Source: JARRON01 sp037383845 (GTDB taxonomy: Bacteria > Pseudomonadota > Gammaproteobacteria > Steroidobacterales > XN24). Taken from it: a stretch of 64,000 nucleotides of DNA. Both the position numbers and the translations under genes were made by a program. The stretch's first letter is position 1, and the number at the start of each line of letters is the position of its first letter. Under the pieces are notes generated by a model. The model was not told the origin of the DNA and made no database searches. It saw nothing but the letters and a program-made list of their open reading frames with translations. This document shows, piece by piece, positions 48,982 to 58,742 of the stretch. Where the stretch lies: positions 1 to 64,000 of the forward strand of contig JARRON010000006.1 in assembly GCA_037383845.1 (NCBI GenBank), in the 5' to 3' direction.

Positions 48982-49825
48982 CTGATTCCTCCGTGGACAT
49001 TTGGAACGCGCCCGGCGGCCGCCTGTGGGACAGCGCCGGGAACCGCTGCCGGGCCGCGGCCTGGGCCTCCAGGTCCAGGTCCGCAACCACCACACCCGCG
49101 CCCTCAGGACGTCGGGCGAGCACCTCGCCCCAGTAGTTGACGATCATGGAGTCCCCCCAGGTGCGCCGGCCGCCCTCGTGGTGGCCCCACTGGGCGGCCG
49201 CCACCACGGCGCACAGGTTCTCCACGGCCCTCGCCCGCACCAGCACTTCCCAGTGGGCCTCACCCGTGGGGACCGTAAAGGCGGCAGGCAGGCTCAGGGC
49301 ATCCAGGCCTCCCGCCGCCATCGCCCGGAACATCTCCGGGAACCGCAAATCGTAACAGACAGCCAGACCCAGGCGACCCACGGGGGTGCCGGCGACGACC
49401 AGCTGCGTGCCGGGCGCGGTTCCCGCCGACTCCCGGTAGCCCTCATCGCGCCCGGGGAGGGCCACGTCGAAAAGATGGATCTTGTCATACCGGGCCACGG
49501 CCCGGCCCTCAGGATCCCAGACCACGGAAGCCGCCCTGGGCAGCCGCTCGCCGGGCTCCCGTACCGCGATGGTCCCGCCGACGATCCAGAGTCCCAGGGA
49601 CGCTGACTGGCGCGCCAGGAAATTCTGGGCCGGACCGTCGCCGGGCGCTTCCGCCACCGCCAGCCGGTCCCGCTCCCCGGCTCCGAGGAAAGCAAAATTC
49701 TCCGGAAGCACCGCCAGCGCCGCGCCCTCCCCTGCGGCGGCGGCCAGCAGCCGGCCCGCCTCCGCCAGGTTGGCGCTGACGTCCTGCCCGGAGCACATCT
49801 GGATGGCGGCCACGCGCACCGTCAC
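48971..49825 (-). CDS. Carbon-nitrogen hydrolase (nitrilase family; Nit1-like)
   Basis: A 284-residue hydrolase with the Glu-Lys-Cys triad: Glu in LPENF, Lys in YDKIHLFD and Cys in VCYDLRFPE. It resembles deaminated-glutathione amidase/Nit1. The start is GTG 49825, overlapping the yhdP stop (GTGA); its 3' end overlaps the tldD start by 11 bases. The larger open frame to 51037 is a shadow of yhdP. Confidence 0.92.
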   Translation of the reverse strand: MTVRVAAIQMCSGQDVSANLAEAGRLLAAAAGEGAALAVLPENFAFLGAGERDRLAVAEAPGDGPAQNFLARQSASLGLWIVGGTIAVREPGERLPRAASVVWDPEGRAVARYDKIHLFDVALPGRDEGYRESAGTAPGTQLVVAGTPVGRLGLAVCYDLRFPEMFRAMAAGGLDALSLPAAFTVPTGEAHWEVLVRARAVENLCAVVAAAQWGHHEGGRRTWGDSMIVNYWGEVLARRPEGAGVVVADLDLEAQAAARQRFPALSHRRPPGAFQMSTEESDDR

Positions 49826-52800
49826 GGGCCCTCGCCCCCCGCCCCTGCGGCGGGCTCCCCGGTCTGGTCGGCGGCCCCGGCCGGACCCGGGGGCGGGCGC
49901 GCCTCCCGGCCGCTGACCCGCTCCACGACGGGATCGTCCCAGGGACCGGTAACGCGGTACGTGAACTGGGATCGCAGCGGATTCCGCAGCGCCTCGGAGA
50001 GGACCCACAGCGCAGCACCCACAATGGGTCCGCCGGCCAGGGCGCCCGCCATGGGCACTGCAGCCCCCAGATCGGCGCTGACCACGGCCACCTGGTCGTA
50101 GTCCTGGTCGGCGAGGCCGATGAGGCCTACCACGCCCATGTCGATGCTGGGACCGCGCAGGACGAGATTGGTGGTGTAGGCGTCGCCGCCGACGATCTCG
50201 AAATCTCCGCGGATCTCGTCGTAAGGCAGTCCGCCGCCGGCCAGGTCGGAAAAATCCAGCATCAGCCGCCTGGGCAGGGCCTGCAGGCTGAGCAGGCCGA
50301 AGATACGGCCGGCACCGGTGCTCACCGTGGTGAGCCTCCCCTCGTCGAAAGCGAGCCTGGCGGAGCCCCTCATCGCCGTCAGGAAGTCGCTTCGCAGCCC
50401 GCCCTTCCAGGAGGCCCGTGCCTCGAACAGACCGCTTTCCCCGCTCATGACCGGGGCATAGCCCACCGTCGCCGCCGTGGCCTCGATGTCGGTGCTGGAA
50501 AGCGTGAGACTGAAGTCGGTCTCGTCCTCTTCCGGCGTCTGGACCGAGCGGCCCTTGCCGGTGAACTTGTAGGTCTCTCCCCCGCCGTCGAACCGGGCCA
50601 CCTCGAACCCGCCGGGCAGGGAGCGCACGTCCAGGAGCGCGGTGCCGAGCCGGATCTCGCCAATGCGCAGGTCGTCTACCGTAATAAAGGCCGGCGGCAC
50701 TATCTCCGGCGGGACGCTGCGAGGCGGCCCCTCGTTGTCCTCGCCCGTCTCGACGCTCGCCGCCTCGGCTTCGTCCTCCGTCGGCGGAAAGAGATCCAGC
50801 CGCTCCAGGTCCGCCTCGACGCGCCGGCCGTCGTACAACGGCTCGGGCAGGGTCACCCGGCCGCGGAGGTGCTCCCCGGAAATGTCCAGCCGCCAGGCGC
50901 CGTCCCCGGGCCGGGCCGCCAGCCCGACGTCGGGATACCGGCCGGTGGGCGCTTCCAGCTGGCCTATGCGCAGGTCGGCGGCCGCCAGCGGCAACCGGCC
51001 TTCCGGGCGCTGGTCCGTCGCCAGCAGTTTGATCCACTCCCCGAGGCTCACGGTATCCACGCTGCCCCAGACGACCAGGCCGGGCTGCTCCGGCACCGGC
51101 GCGCCCGCCGGGACCGCGGCCACCGTGGCCAGCGCCCGGTCCGCGCCTTGCCCCGTCGTCCGCAGCCGTGCCTCCAGGCCGGGCAGCGGCGAGACGCGCC
51201 AGTCCTGGATGTCTTCCGAAGGGAACGAAACGGCGAGGCTGACCTGCCGGGCGATCCCGCCCGGTTTGCCCAGGGGCGCGGGCAGATCCAGCTTCACCCC
51301 GTCGAGATCCGAGCCGAAACGCAGGTTGAACGCCCCCGCGCCCCCGGCGGGAAACTCCAGGTATCCCTCGTAGCGTGCGCCGCCGCTCGCCCAGTCCGGC
51401 CGTTCCAGCCCGAACAGCCCGCTGACGGTCTCCACGTTGCTCCGGCCGGCCAGGGAAAGGCGGGTGGCACCCTGCCCGACAGGCCCCAGGCGGATCTCCA
51501 CCGGCAGCCCCCCGACCGCCGCCGCCAGGTTCTCACCCCGCACCTGCTTGTCGTTTACCAGGATGCGCCCGGCGACCTCCTCCACCGGCAGATCAAGGAA
51601 GGCGAAGTCCACGACCGTATCGGCCAGTGCCAGGTCCACGGCGACCCGGTTCCGGGACAGGTCATCGAGAGGAAGGAACAGATCGACCTCTGCGTCGAAG
51701 GTGCCGGCCCGCACCTGGGCCGGTTCCAGCCCGGCCTCGAGAATCCTGCGCAGCATGTCCGTCGCCAGGGCCCAGTCCCGGCCATCGGCCACGCTGCCGG
51801 ACGCCTGGCCCCGGATACTCAGCTGGCCCTTCTTCAGCTGCGGTATCTCTACGGATACCGGCCCGGCCTTCACTGCCATCATCCGGGCATCGGTGACGTC
51901 AGCGTAGAAACCCTCCTTCTCGAAGAGAATGTCTGCCGTGATCGCCTCGGCCCGGGGCCAGCCCTCTGCGAAGCCAAGCCCCATGTTCTCCCCGCGGAAG
52001 CTCACGCGGAACACGCCCTCGCCCCCGGGGTAGGGAAACTTCCCGGCCGAACCCCGGATCTCGAGGAGAGCCTCGGGCGCACGGCCGGTGATCGCCGCTT
52101 CGTCGATCCAGGTGACCACTGCCGGCGGCATGATGCCGACGGGCAGGTAGGACGAAGCGGAGGACAGGTCGATCTCCCGGGCCCGGGCGTCGATATCCAG
52201 CCGGACGCTGTCGTCGCCGGGATCAACAGCGATGCTCCCCCTGGCCTCCAGCGTTACGTCAGGGCTCGCCACGGCCAGCCTTCGGGCCTCCACGACCCAG
52301 CCGGAGTCGCCGGCGACCCAGTTGCCCTCTCCCTCGAGGGACGCGGCGGCGAGGGGCTGCCGGAAGAGCCAGGGGGCCCGCATTTCCACGTCGGCACCCG
52401 ACAGGGAATAACTGCCGGACGCCAGGTCCCCCTCGAAGCGGCCGGACAGGCCAGAGAAGCCCGGGACCGGGCGCACCGGCTCGACGCTTGCGTCGGCGAA
52501 CTGGCCGCGGAAGCTGACCGCGCCACTGGCCGGCCCGCTTTGCACCATGGCCGAACGCAGCTCGCCCCGGGGCTCAAGTGCCCGCACCTGGTCGGCGATG
52601 GTTTCCGGCAGCAGGGCCGCGAATGGCGCCAGGTCCTCGAGCATCAGGCGATCCGCATCGGCGTAGAAGATCCGGTTCTCGCCGTTGCCGGTGACCTCGA
52701 CCCGGGCCGTCGGGCTGCGCCATCGGCGCGCCTGCCGCTCCACGACCAGATCCGAGATCCTGAGCAGCCAGCCCGTGGCACCCCGGCTGTAGTCGAACAA

Positions 52801-53685
52801 TCCCGCCAGCGTGTCATAGCCCGCCGCCCCGCCCGGCAGTTCCAGCCCGTCCAGGCGTAGCCGTCCGACCAGGGATTCGGGGCGCAGCCGGCTGCCAGCG
52901 AACTGCAACCGGGCGTCCAGGGTCCCCGCCACCGGCCACCGGGCCTCGCCTTCCAGCAGCCCGCCGGCGGCGGACAGGTCGGCGCCGGTCACCGCGAGCT
53001 GGCCCGACCAGCCCAGCGGAAGGCCCGACGGGTCCTGGCCGTCCAGCCGCGCCCGAATCTCGATGCCCTGTCCGAGCTCAGGCGGCAGGCCTATCGCCGC
53101 GTCTAGGAGCAGCGCCTGGCCCTCGGCGGAGATGTCAACCGCTGGCAGCGTGAACGTCCAGGGGCCAAGCCCCCGCTGAAGGTCGGACACCTTCACCGTG
53201 ACGTCCTCGAGCCGGATCTGGGGCACCGGCACGTCCTCGAGCCTGGGCAGCCCGCCGGCCATGGCCAGTGCCGGGCCGTGGGGCCCGAGGAGCCGCCACA
53301 GACCCTCTGCGTCCCGCTCCATCTCCAGGCCCACCCCGGCCAGCGAAATCCGGCCGGGGACAACCCGTCCCCGGAGCAGGTCCCTAAAGTCCAGGCTGAT
53401 GGCGCCTTCCCGGGCTTCCAGCAGCAGCGCTCGGGAGTCGGCGGCCAGCATGCGCGCACCGGTGAAGCTGAGTTCCGGGCCGTGGAGACCAAGGCGGGCG
53501 TCGACACTGGCCAGCTCCACGGGCAATCCGATGGCCTGGCCCGCCCAGGCCTCGATCTGGTCCCGGTGCTCCGGAACCTGGGTAAGCACCAGCCGGAACA
53601 GGCCCAGCAGCAGCGCCAGGAGGATGACGACGACCGCAAAAATCGTCGCCCCGGTGCGCCAGAGCTTGCGGAGCGTTCCCGTCAC
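49822..53685 (-). CDS. yhdP: YhdP family AsmA-like lipid-transfer protein
   Basis: A 1287-residue protein with one N-terminal membrane helix (ATIFAVVVILLALLLGLFRLVL) and a very long periplasmic beta-rich region, ending in an AsmA-C domain. In E. coli YhdP, with TamB and YdbH, carries phospholipid to the outer membrane. The size, the helix and the yhdP-nitrilase-tldD order all agree. It lies 27 bases after rng. Repeated DUF3971-like blocks are seen in the middle. Confidence 0.92.
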   Translation of the reverse strand: MTGTLRKLWRTGATIFAVVVILLALLLGLFRLVLTQVPEHRDQIEAWAGQAIGLPVELASVDARLGLHGPELSFTGARMLAADSRALLLEAREGAISLDFRDLLRGRVVPGRISLAGVGLEMERDAEGLWRLLGPHGPALAMAGGLPRLEDVPVPQIRLEDVTVKVSDLQRGLGPWTFTLPAVDISAEGQALLLDAAIGLPPELGQGIEIRARLDGQDPSGLPLGWSGQLAVTGADLSAAGGLLEGEARWPVAGTLDARLQFAGSRLRPESLVGRLRLDGLELPGGAAGYDTLAGLFDYSRGATGWLLRISDLVVERQARRWRSPTARVEVTGNGENRIFYADADRLMLEDLAPFAALLPETIADQVRALEPRGELRSAMVQSGPASGAVSFRGQFADASVEPVRPVPGFSGLSGRFEGDLASGSYSLSGADVEMRAPWLFRQPLAAASLEGEGNWVAGDSGWVVEARRLAVASPDVTLEARGSIAVDPGDDSVRLDIDARAREIDLSSASSYLPVGIMPPAVVTWIDEAAITGRAPEALLEIRGSAGKFPYPGGEGVFRVSFRGENMGLGFAEGWPRAEAITADILFEKEGFYADVTDARMMAVKAGPVSVEIPQLKKGQLSIRGQASGSVADGRDWALATDMLRRILEAGLEPAQVRAGTFDAEVDLFLPLDDLSRNRVAVDLALADTVVDFAFLDLPVEEVAGRILVNDKQVRGENLAAAVGGLPVEIRLGPVGQGATRLSLAGRSNVETVSGLFGLERPDWASGGARYEGYLEFPAGGAGAFNLRFGSDLDGVKLDLPAPLGKPGGIARQVSLAVSFPSEDIQDWRVSPLPGLEARLRTTGQGADRALATVAAVPAGAPVPEQPGLVVWGSVDTVSLGEWIKLLATDQRPEGRLPLAAADLRIGQLEAPTGRYPDVGLAARPGDGAWRLDISGEHLRGRVTLPEPLYDGRRVEADLERLDLFPPTEDEAEAASVETGEDNEGPPRSVPPEIVPPAFITVDDLRIGEIRLGTALLDVRSLPGGFEVARFDGGGETYKFTGKGRSVQTPEEDETDFSLTLSSTDIEATAATVGYAPVMSGESGLFEARASWKGGLRSDFLTAMRGSARLAFDEGRLTTVSTGAGRIFGLLSLQALPRRLMLDFSDLAGGGLPYDEIRGDFEIVGGDAYTTNLVLRGPSIDMGVVGLIGLADQDYDQVAVVSADLGAAVPMAGALAGGPIVGAALWVLSEALRNPLRSQFTYRVTGPWDDPVVERVSGREARPPPGPAGAADQTGEPAAGAGGEGP

Positions 53686-53712
53686 CCCGCCCCGAACTCC
53701 GGCCCTGCCTGC

Positions 53713-55178
53713 CTAGATGGGCACGACATCGTACTGGTCCTGGGCATAGCCCACCTCGGCCTGCAGCCGGATAGGCTTGCCGGTGGACGCCTCGAGCTCC
53801 GCCAGGCTCGCGGATTCCTCGTCGAGCAACAGATCGAGCACTTCAGGGTGGGCCAGCACCATCACTTCCTGGAACTCGAACTGGCGGGACTGCCGGAGGA
53901 TGTCGCGGAATATCTCGTAGCAGACTGTCTCCGGCGTCTTCACCGAACCCCGCCCGGCACAGGTGGGACAGGATCGGCACAGGACGTGCTCCAGGCTTTC
54001 CCGGGTCCGCTTCCGTGTCATCTCCACCAGACCCAGCCGGGACACCTCGGTGATCTGGTTGCGGGCGTGGTCCGCCGTCAGCGCCCTTTCCAGGGCGTGG
54101 AGGACCTGCTGGCGATGATCCACCTCCTCCATGTCGATGAAGTCCAGGATGATAATGCCGCCCAGGTTCCGCAGCCGGATCTGCCGGGCGATGGCCTGGG
54201 CCGCCTCGAGGTTAGTCCGGAAGATCGTGTCCTCCAGGTTGCGGTGTCCCACGTAGGCACCGGTATTGACGTCGATGGTGGTCATGGCCTCGGTCTGGTC
54301 GATGACCAGGTACCCGCCGGATTTCAGTGGCACCTTGCGCTCGAGCGCCCGGCCGATCTCGTCCTCCACGCCGTAAAGGTCGAAGATGGGGCGATCCGCC
54401 TCGTACAGCTCCAGCTTGGGCTCCATCTCCGGGATAAAGCCCGCGGCGAAATGCTTCATGCGCTGGTAGACAGGCTGGCTGTCCACCCTCACGCGCTCGA
54501 CCTCCGGGGCCAGCAGGTCACGCAACAGCCGAACAGGCAGGGGCAGATCCTCGTGCACCAGCGTCGCAGCGGAGCTCTGCCGCCCGCTGGCGGCCACCGC
54601 CTCCCAGATCTTGCGCAGGAACATCATGTCGGCCCGGATGGCGTCCCGGGGGGCCCCCTCGGCTGCGGTGCGCACAATCCAGCCCCCCGCTCCGCCCTCG
54701 GTGACATCGGCGACGATTTCCTTCAGGCGAGCCCGCTCTTCCTCGGCCTCGATCCGCGAGGAAACACCGATGCCCCGGCCCATGGGCAGGAAGACCAGGT
54801 AGCGGGACGGGATGGTGATGAAGGTGGTCAGCCGCGCGCCCTTGGAGCCCAGCGGATCCTTCAGAACCTGCACGAGGACGTCGCGGCCTTCGCTGACCAG
54901 TTCGCGGATGTCCGGCACCTTCTCGGTTTCGACGGGCAGGTCGTCGTGGTCCTCGACCCGGGCAATGTCAGAGGCGTGGAGGAACGCCGTCCGTTCCAGC
55001 CCCACGTCGACGAAAGCCGCTTGCATGCCGGGCAATACCCGCTGCACCCGGCCCTTGTAGACGTTCCCCAGGAGACCGCGGCGGCTGGCCCGCTCGATGA
55101 AGACCTCCTGGAGCATGCCGTTTTCCACCAGGGCTGCCCGGGTCTCCCGGGGCGTTACGTTGACCAGAATCTCGGCGC

Positions 55179-55182
<4 letters not shown>
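53713..55182 (-). CDS. rng: Ribonuclease G
   Basis: A 489-residue endoribonuclease for 16S rRNA 5' maturation and mRNA decay. It has the N-terminal S1 domain (GNVYKGRVQRVLPGMQAAFVD), the RNase E/G DNase-I-like core with catalytic Asp in LDFIDME, and the zinc-link CRSCPTCAGRG. It lacks the C-terminal scaffold of RNase E. It overlaps maf by ATGA. Confidence 0.96.
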
Positions 55183-55769
<587 letters not shown>

Positions 55770-55833
55770 CAATCCAAGTCTCCACGCTGGAGCGGCGCGG
55801 GCGCAAGACGGCGGCCGGGACGTTCCGGCAGGC

Positions 55834-56301
55834 CTAGTCCCGGTGATAGGGATGGCCGGCCAGGATGCTCCAGGCCCGGTAGAGCTGCTCTGCGACCAGC
55901 ACGCGCACCAGGCCATGGGGAAGGGTCAGCGGCGACAGCGACCAGCGCCAGTCGGCCGCCGCCAGGCAGGCCGGTTCCAGGCCGTCCGGGCCGCCGATCA
56001 TCAGGGCCGCGTCGCGGCCGTCGGCCATCCATGTCTCCAGTCTCCGGGCCAGTCCGGGCGTATCCGGCATATGCCCCTTCACGTCCAGGCAGATCCGCAT
56101 GCAGCCCTCGGAGCCGGACATCATGCGGCGGCCTTCGTCGGCCCGCGCTCTTGCCGGGTCCGAGGTGCGGGTCCGCTTTCCCAGGGGAATCTCCACCAGT
56201 TCCAGGCGGCATTCCCGTGGCATGCGTCCCGAATAGTCGGCAAATCCGTTGCTCACCCAGCCAGGCATCCGGGTGCCGGCAGCCAGCAGCTTCAGCCGCA
56301 C
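55834..56301 (-). CDS. rlmH: 23S rRNA pseudouridine-1915 N3-methyltransferase
   Basis: A 155-residue SPOUT methyltransferase. The knot is at the C-terminus (ALMIGGPDGLEPACL and LTLPHGLVRVLVAEQLYRAW), followed by a YHRD end, as in E. coli RlmH. It lies 9 bases after rsfS, the usual neighbour. Confidence 0.97.
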   Translation of the reverse strand: MRLKLLAAGTRMPGWVSNGFADYSGRMPRECRLELVEIPLGKRTRTSDPARARADEGRRMMSGSEGCMRICLDVKGHMPDTPGLARRLETWMADGRDAALMIGGPDGLEPACLAAADWRWSLSPLTLPHGLVRVLVAEQLYRAWSILAGHPYHRD

Positions 56302-56310
56302 GGCCGCAGA

Positions 56311-56664
56311 TCAGGCGTCTACCGAGGCACGCCGCTCGGGATTCGGCGCGCTCCAGAGCTTCTCCAGGTTGTAGAAGTCCCTGACTTTGGGAAGCATGAC
56401 GTGGACGACGACGTCCTGCAGGTCCACCAGGACCCAGTCGCCGTCCTTGAGGCCCTCGACGCCAAGGGGAGGATGCCCCTGCGCCTTGCATTTCTCCACG
56501 ACCGCTTCCGCCACCGACCGCACGTGCCGGTCCGAGGTGCCACTGGCGATGACCATGGTGTCCGTAATGCTGGTCACCTGGCTGACGTCCAGTACGACGA
56601 TGTCACGTGCCTTCATGTCTTCCAGCGCGTGGGTAACCGTGGTCTGCAAGGTTTCTTCCGACAT
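56311..56664 (-). CDS. rsfS: Ribosomal silencing factor RsfS
   Basis: A 117-residue protein that binds L14 and blocks 50S-30S joining under starvation. KARDIVVLDVSQVTSITDTMVIASGTSDRHVRSVAEAV and WVLVDLQDVVVHVMLP match the family. ATG 56664 is preferred to the TTG one codon earlier. It is 9 bases after nadD. Confidence 0.97.
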   Translation of the reverse strand: MSEETLQTTVTHALEDMKARDIVVLDVSQVTSITDTMVIASGTSDRHVRSVAEAVVEKCKAQGHPPLGVEGLKDGDWVLVDLQDVVVHVMLPKVRDFYNLEKLWSAPNPERRASVDA

Positions 56665-56673
56665 CAAATCCCC

Positions 56674-57333
56674 TTACTCGGCTGGGCGATAACAACCCGA
56701 GTCGGCGATCAGCCGGCACACCGTCTCGGGCATCAGGAAGCGTGGGCTTCTTCCCTGGCGAATGATATTCCTCACCGCACTGGAAGAGATTTCCAGCTGG
56801 GTGACGGCATGAATATAAATGCGGCCTGCCCGGGATTCGTGCAGGTCACGGATCCGGCCGGTGCCCCGGTCCACCAGAAGCTCGCCCAGGGGCCCCATGT
56901 CCGGGGCCCGCCAGCCCGGCCGGTGAGCCACTACCACGTGGGCAAGCTGGAGGATTTCGCGCCAGTGATACCACTGGGGGAGACCGAGGAAGGCATCCAT
57001 GCCGACGATAAGACAAAGCGACCGGTGGGCGAACTCGGCCCGAAGGTCAAGCAGGGTATCCACCGAGTAAGACGGACCTTCCCGCCGCAGTTCCCGGTCA
57101 TCGACGATGAATCCCGGCTGCTCCTGGGTGGCCAGCCTTACCATCTCCAGCCGCAGGTCCGCGTCGGCCTCGGGCGTTTCCCGGTGGGGTGGCGTGCCCG
57201 CAGGCAGGAAACGCACCTCGGCCAGATGCACGGCCTCCATGAGCTCGAAGGCCGTTCGCAGGTGCCCGTAATGGACCGGATCGAATGTGCCCCCGAAAAT
57301 GCCCATGGGGCTCAGGTCCGTCAGGCTGCTCAT
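56674..57333 (-). CDS. nadD: Nicotinate-nucleotide adenylyltransferase
   Basis: A 219-residue enzyme making deamido-NAD. GIFGGTFDPVHYGH is the nucleotidyltransferase motif, and a later ISSSAVRNIIRQG holds the second one. From ATG 57333 there are nine extra residues (SSLTDLSPM) before GIFGG; the internal ATG (57306) would give the typical start. The end of the holA frame overlaps its first 236 bases out of frame. Confidence 0.95.
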   Translation of the reverse strand: MSSLTDLSPMGIFGGTFDPVHYGHLRTAFELMEAVHLAEVRFLPAGTPPHRETPEADADLRLEMVRLATQEQPGFIVDDRELRREGPSYSVDTLLDLRAEFAHRSLCLIVGMDAFLGLPQWYHWREILQLAHVVVAHRPGWRAPDMGPLGELLVDRGTGRIRDLHESRAGRIYIHAVTQLEISSSAVRNIIRQGRSPRFLMPETVCRLIADSGCYRPAE

Positions 57334-58222
57334 GCGGCCTGCCGGGCGCCGCCGCCGCCCGGGAAACGTTGCCGGCCCGGTTGCGCCACACGCCCGCCTT
57401 GGACAGCGCCGCCGAGCTGGTCATGCCGCGGTCGGTCAGCCACCGCACGCGGGCCGCGTCCCGGACTTCCCGGGCCAGGGCCCACAGCACCAGGACGGGC
57501 TCTGTGCCCTCGGAGCGGAGACCGGCCAGGACCTTCTCCGCCCGCGGCAGGTCCCCCGCCGCCGCCGCGTCGGCCAGCCGAAACACATCGTACCGGGCGC
57601 TGTCCGACACCGCGTCACGGACGCCGGCCTCGTCCACCTCTCCCTCGCCCAGCAGCAGCCGGAGCTTCTCGATCTCCTGGTGGGCGGCCAGGAGGTTGCC
57701 CTCGCAGCGCTCGGCAAGCAGGCGGACGGCGCCCCCGTCCGGCTTCAGCCCGGCGTGGCGCATTCGTCCGGCGATCCATCCCGGCAGGTCCCGGGGCAGG
57801 ACCCTGCGGGCCTCCACCACCTCGCCGGCGCTGGCGAAGGCCTTGAACCAGGCGGAGTTCCTCGCCCCTTTCTCCAGCCGCGGCGCCGTGGCCAGCAGCA
57901 GTACGTCTTCCGGCGGGGATTTCAGCACCCGGACCAGCACGTCCGAGCCGGGATTGGCCGCCTTGGGCGTCGGCAGCCGTAACTCGATGAGGCGACGCTC
58001 CGCGAACAGCGACATGCTCGACATGCCGTCCTCGAACCCGGCCCAGTCGAAGCCGCGCTCGGCGGTGTACACCTCCCGGTCGCCGAAACCCGCCTCCCGG
58101 GCTGCCCTTCGGACCGCGTCCGCCGCCTCCAGCATGAGCAGAGGTTCGTCCCCGGCAATGAGATAGGCAGGAGCGAGGCGGCGGGAAAGGCCGGCCTCAA
58201 GGTGTTCCGGCGTGACAGGCAC
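57098..58222 (-). CDS. holA: DNA polymerase III delta subunit, C-terminus replaced by out-of-frame tail
   Basis: The clamp-loader delta subunit. Residues 1-288 match HolA, with the N-terminal AAA-like domains (YLIAGDEPLLMLEAADAV, FRLADAAAAGDLPRAEKVL) and the start of domain III (KAGVWRNR). After that the usual 50-55 helical residues are absent; the frame continues 78 codons into nadD (from 57334) with Gly/Pro/Arg-rich content unlike any HolA. A deletion at the holA-nadD junction is likely. The true functional end is unclear. In most relatives lptE lies just upstream; here 5 kb intervenes. Confidence 0.85.
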   Translation of the reverse strand: MPVTPEHLEAGLSRRLAPAYLIAGDEPLLMLEAADAVRRAAREAGFGDREVYTAERGFDWAGFEDGMSSMSLFAERRLIELRLPTPKAANPGSDVLVRVLKSPPEDVLLLATAPRLEKGARNSAWFKAFASAGEVVEARRVLPRDLPGWIAGRMRHAGLKPDGGAVRLLAERCEGNLLAAHQEIEKLRLLLGEGEVDEAGVRDAVSDSARYDVFRLADAAAAGDLPRAEKVLAGLRSEGTEPVLVLWALAREVRDAARVRWLTDRGMTSSAALSKAGVWRNRAGNVSRAAAAPGRPHEQPDGPEPHGHFRGHIRSGPLRAPANGLRAHGGRASGRGAFPACGHATPPGNARGRRGPAAGDGKAGHPGAAGIHRR

Positions 58223-58342
58223 AGTCGGGGGTCAGGGGCCCAGGGCAGTTCATCGCCACGGCAGTCTAGCACGGCCGGAGACCCGAAAATGAAGCTTGGC
58301 CGGGGCGCCGCGGCAGACTATCCTTTTGGGTCTCGAGGCATC

Positions 58343-58651
58343 ATGAAACGCACGACCATCAGTTTCGTCCGCCCGCCCGCGACGCGGATAGCCATGATCG
58401 CGATGACGGTCGTGGTGCTGCGCCTGTTCGCCTGGGAGATCCACGAGATCTCCGCGCATCACGGCCTGCTGGACGACTGCTTCATCTGCGTCCAGGCCGA
58501 GCGCACCGACGCCTGGGTTCCGGTCGCGCCCGCCGTTACTGTCCTGCCGCCGGGATCGGCGCGCGTGGCCCCGGCCCCTCCCGGCCCGGCGCCGGTACTC
58601 TTCGCTATCGCCCGCCTCGCCCGCGGGCCTCCCGCACCAGCCCCGTCCTGA
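58343..58651 (+). CDS. Small membrane protein with CxxC, upstream of the TonB receptor
   Basis: A 102-residue protein with one N-terminal membrane helix (RIAMIAMTVVVLRLFAWEI), a His-rich segment (HEISAHH) and a DDCFICV motif that could bind metal, followed by a Pro/Ala-rich tail. It resembles small DUF2946-like proteins next to metal receptors, but that link is tentative. ATG 58343 is chosen; the frame extends back to 58202 over the holA start. It lies 91 bases before the TonB receptor and is likely in the same transcript. Confidence 0.6.
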   Translation: MKRTTISFVRPPATRIAMIAMTVVVLRLFAWEIHEISAHHGLLDDCFICVQAERTDAWVPVAPAVTVLPPGSARVAPAPPGPAPVLFAIARLARGPPAPAPS

Positions 58652-58742
58652 CCTGATTCGGGCCCGCGCCGACGCGGCCCCTGGTGATCCGGAAGCGCTG
58701 CTTCCGGTCGACGGCACATGGATTCTGACGGGAGAGCATCCG

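Noticed and set aside
57098..57333. The holA tail as a genuine C-terminal domain
   Set aside because: Composition is Gly/Pro/Arg/His-rich, unlike HolA, and the same bases encode the well-conserved start of nadD in another frame.
58223..58742. Zur-binding site upstream of the TonB receptor
   Set aside because: No clear palindrome of the Zur type was seen in the gap or before the small CxxC gene.
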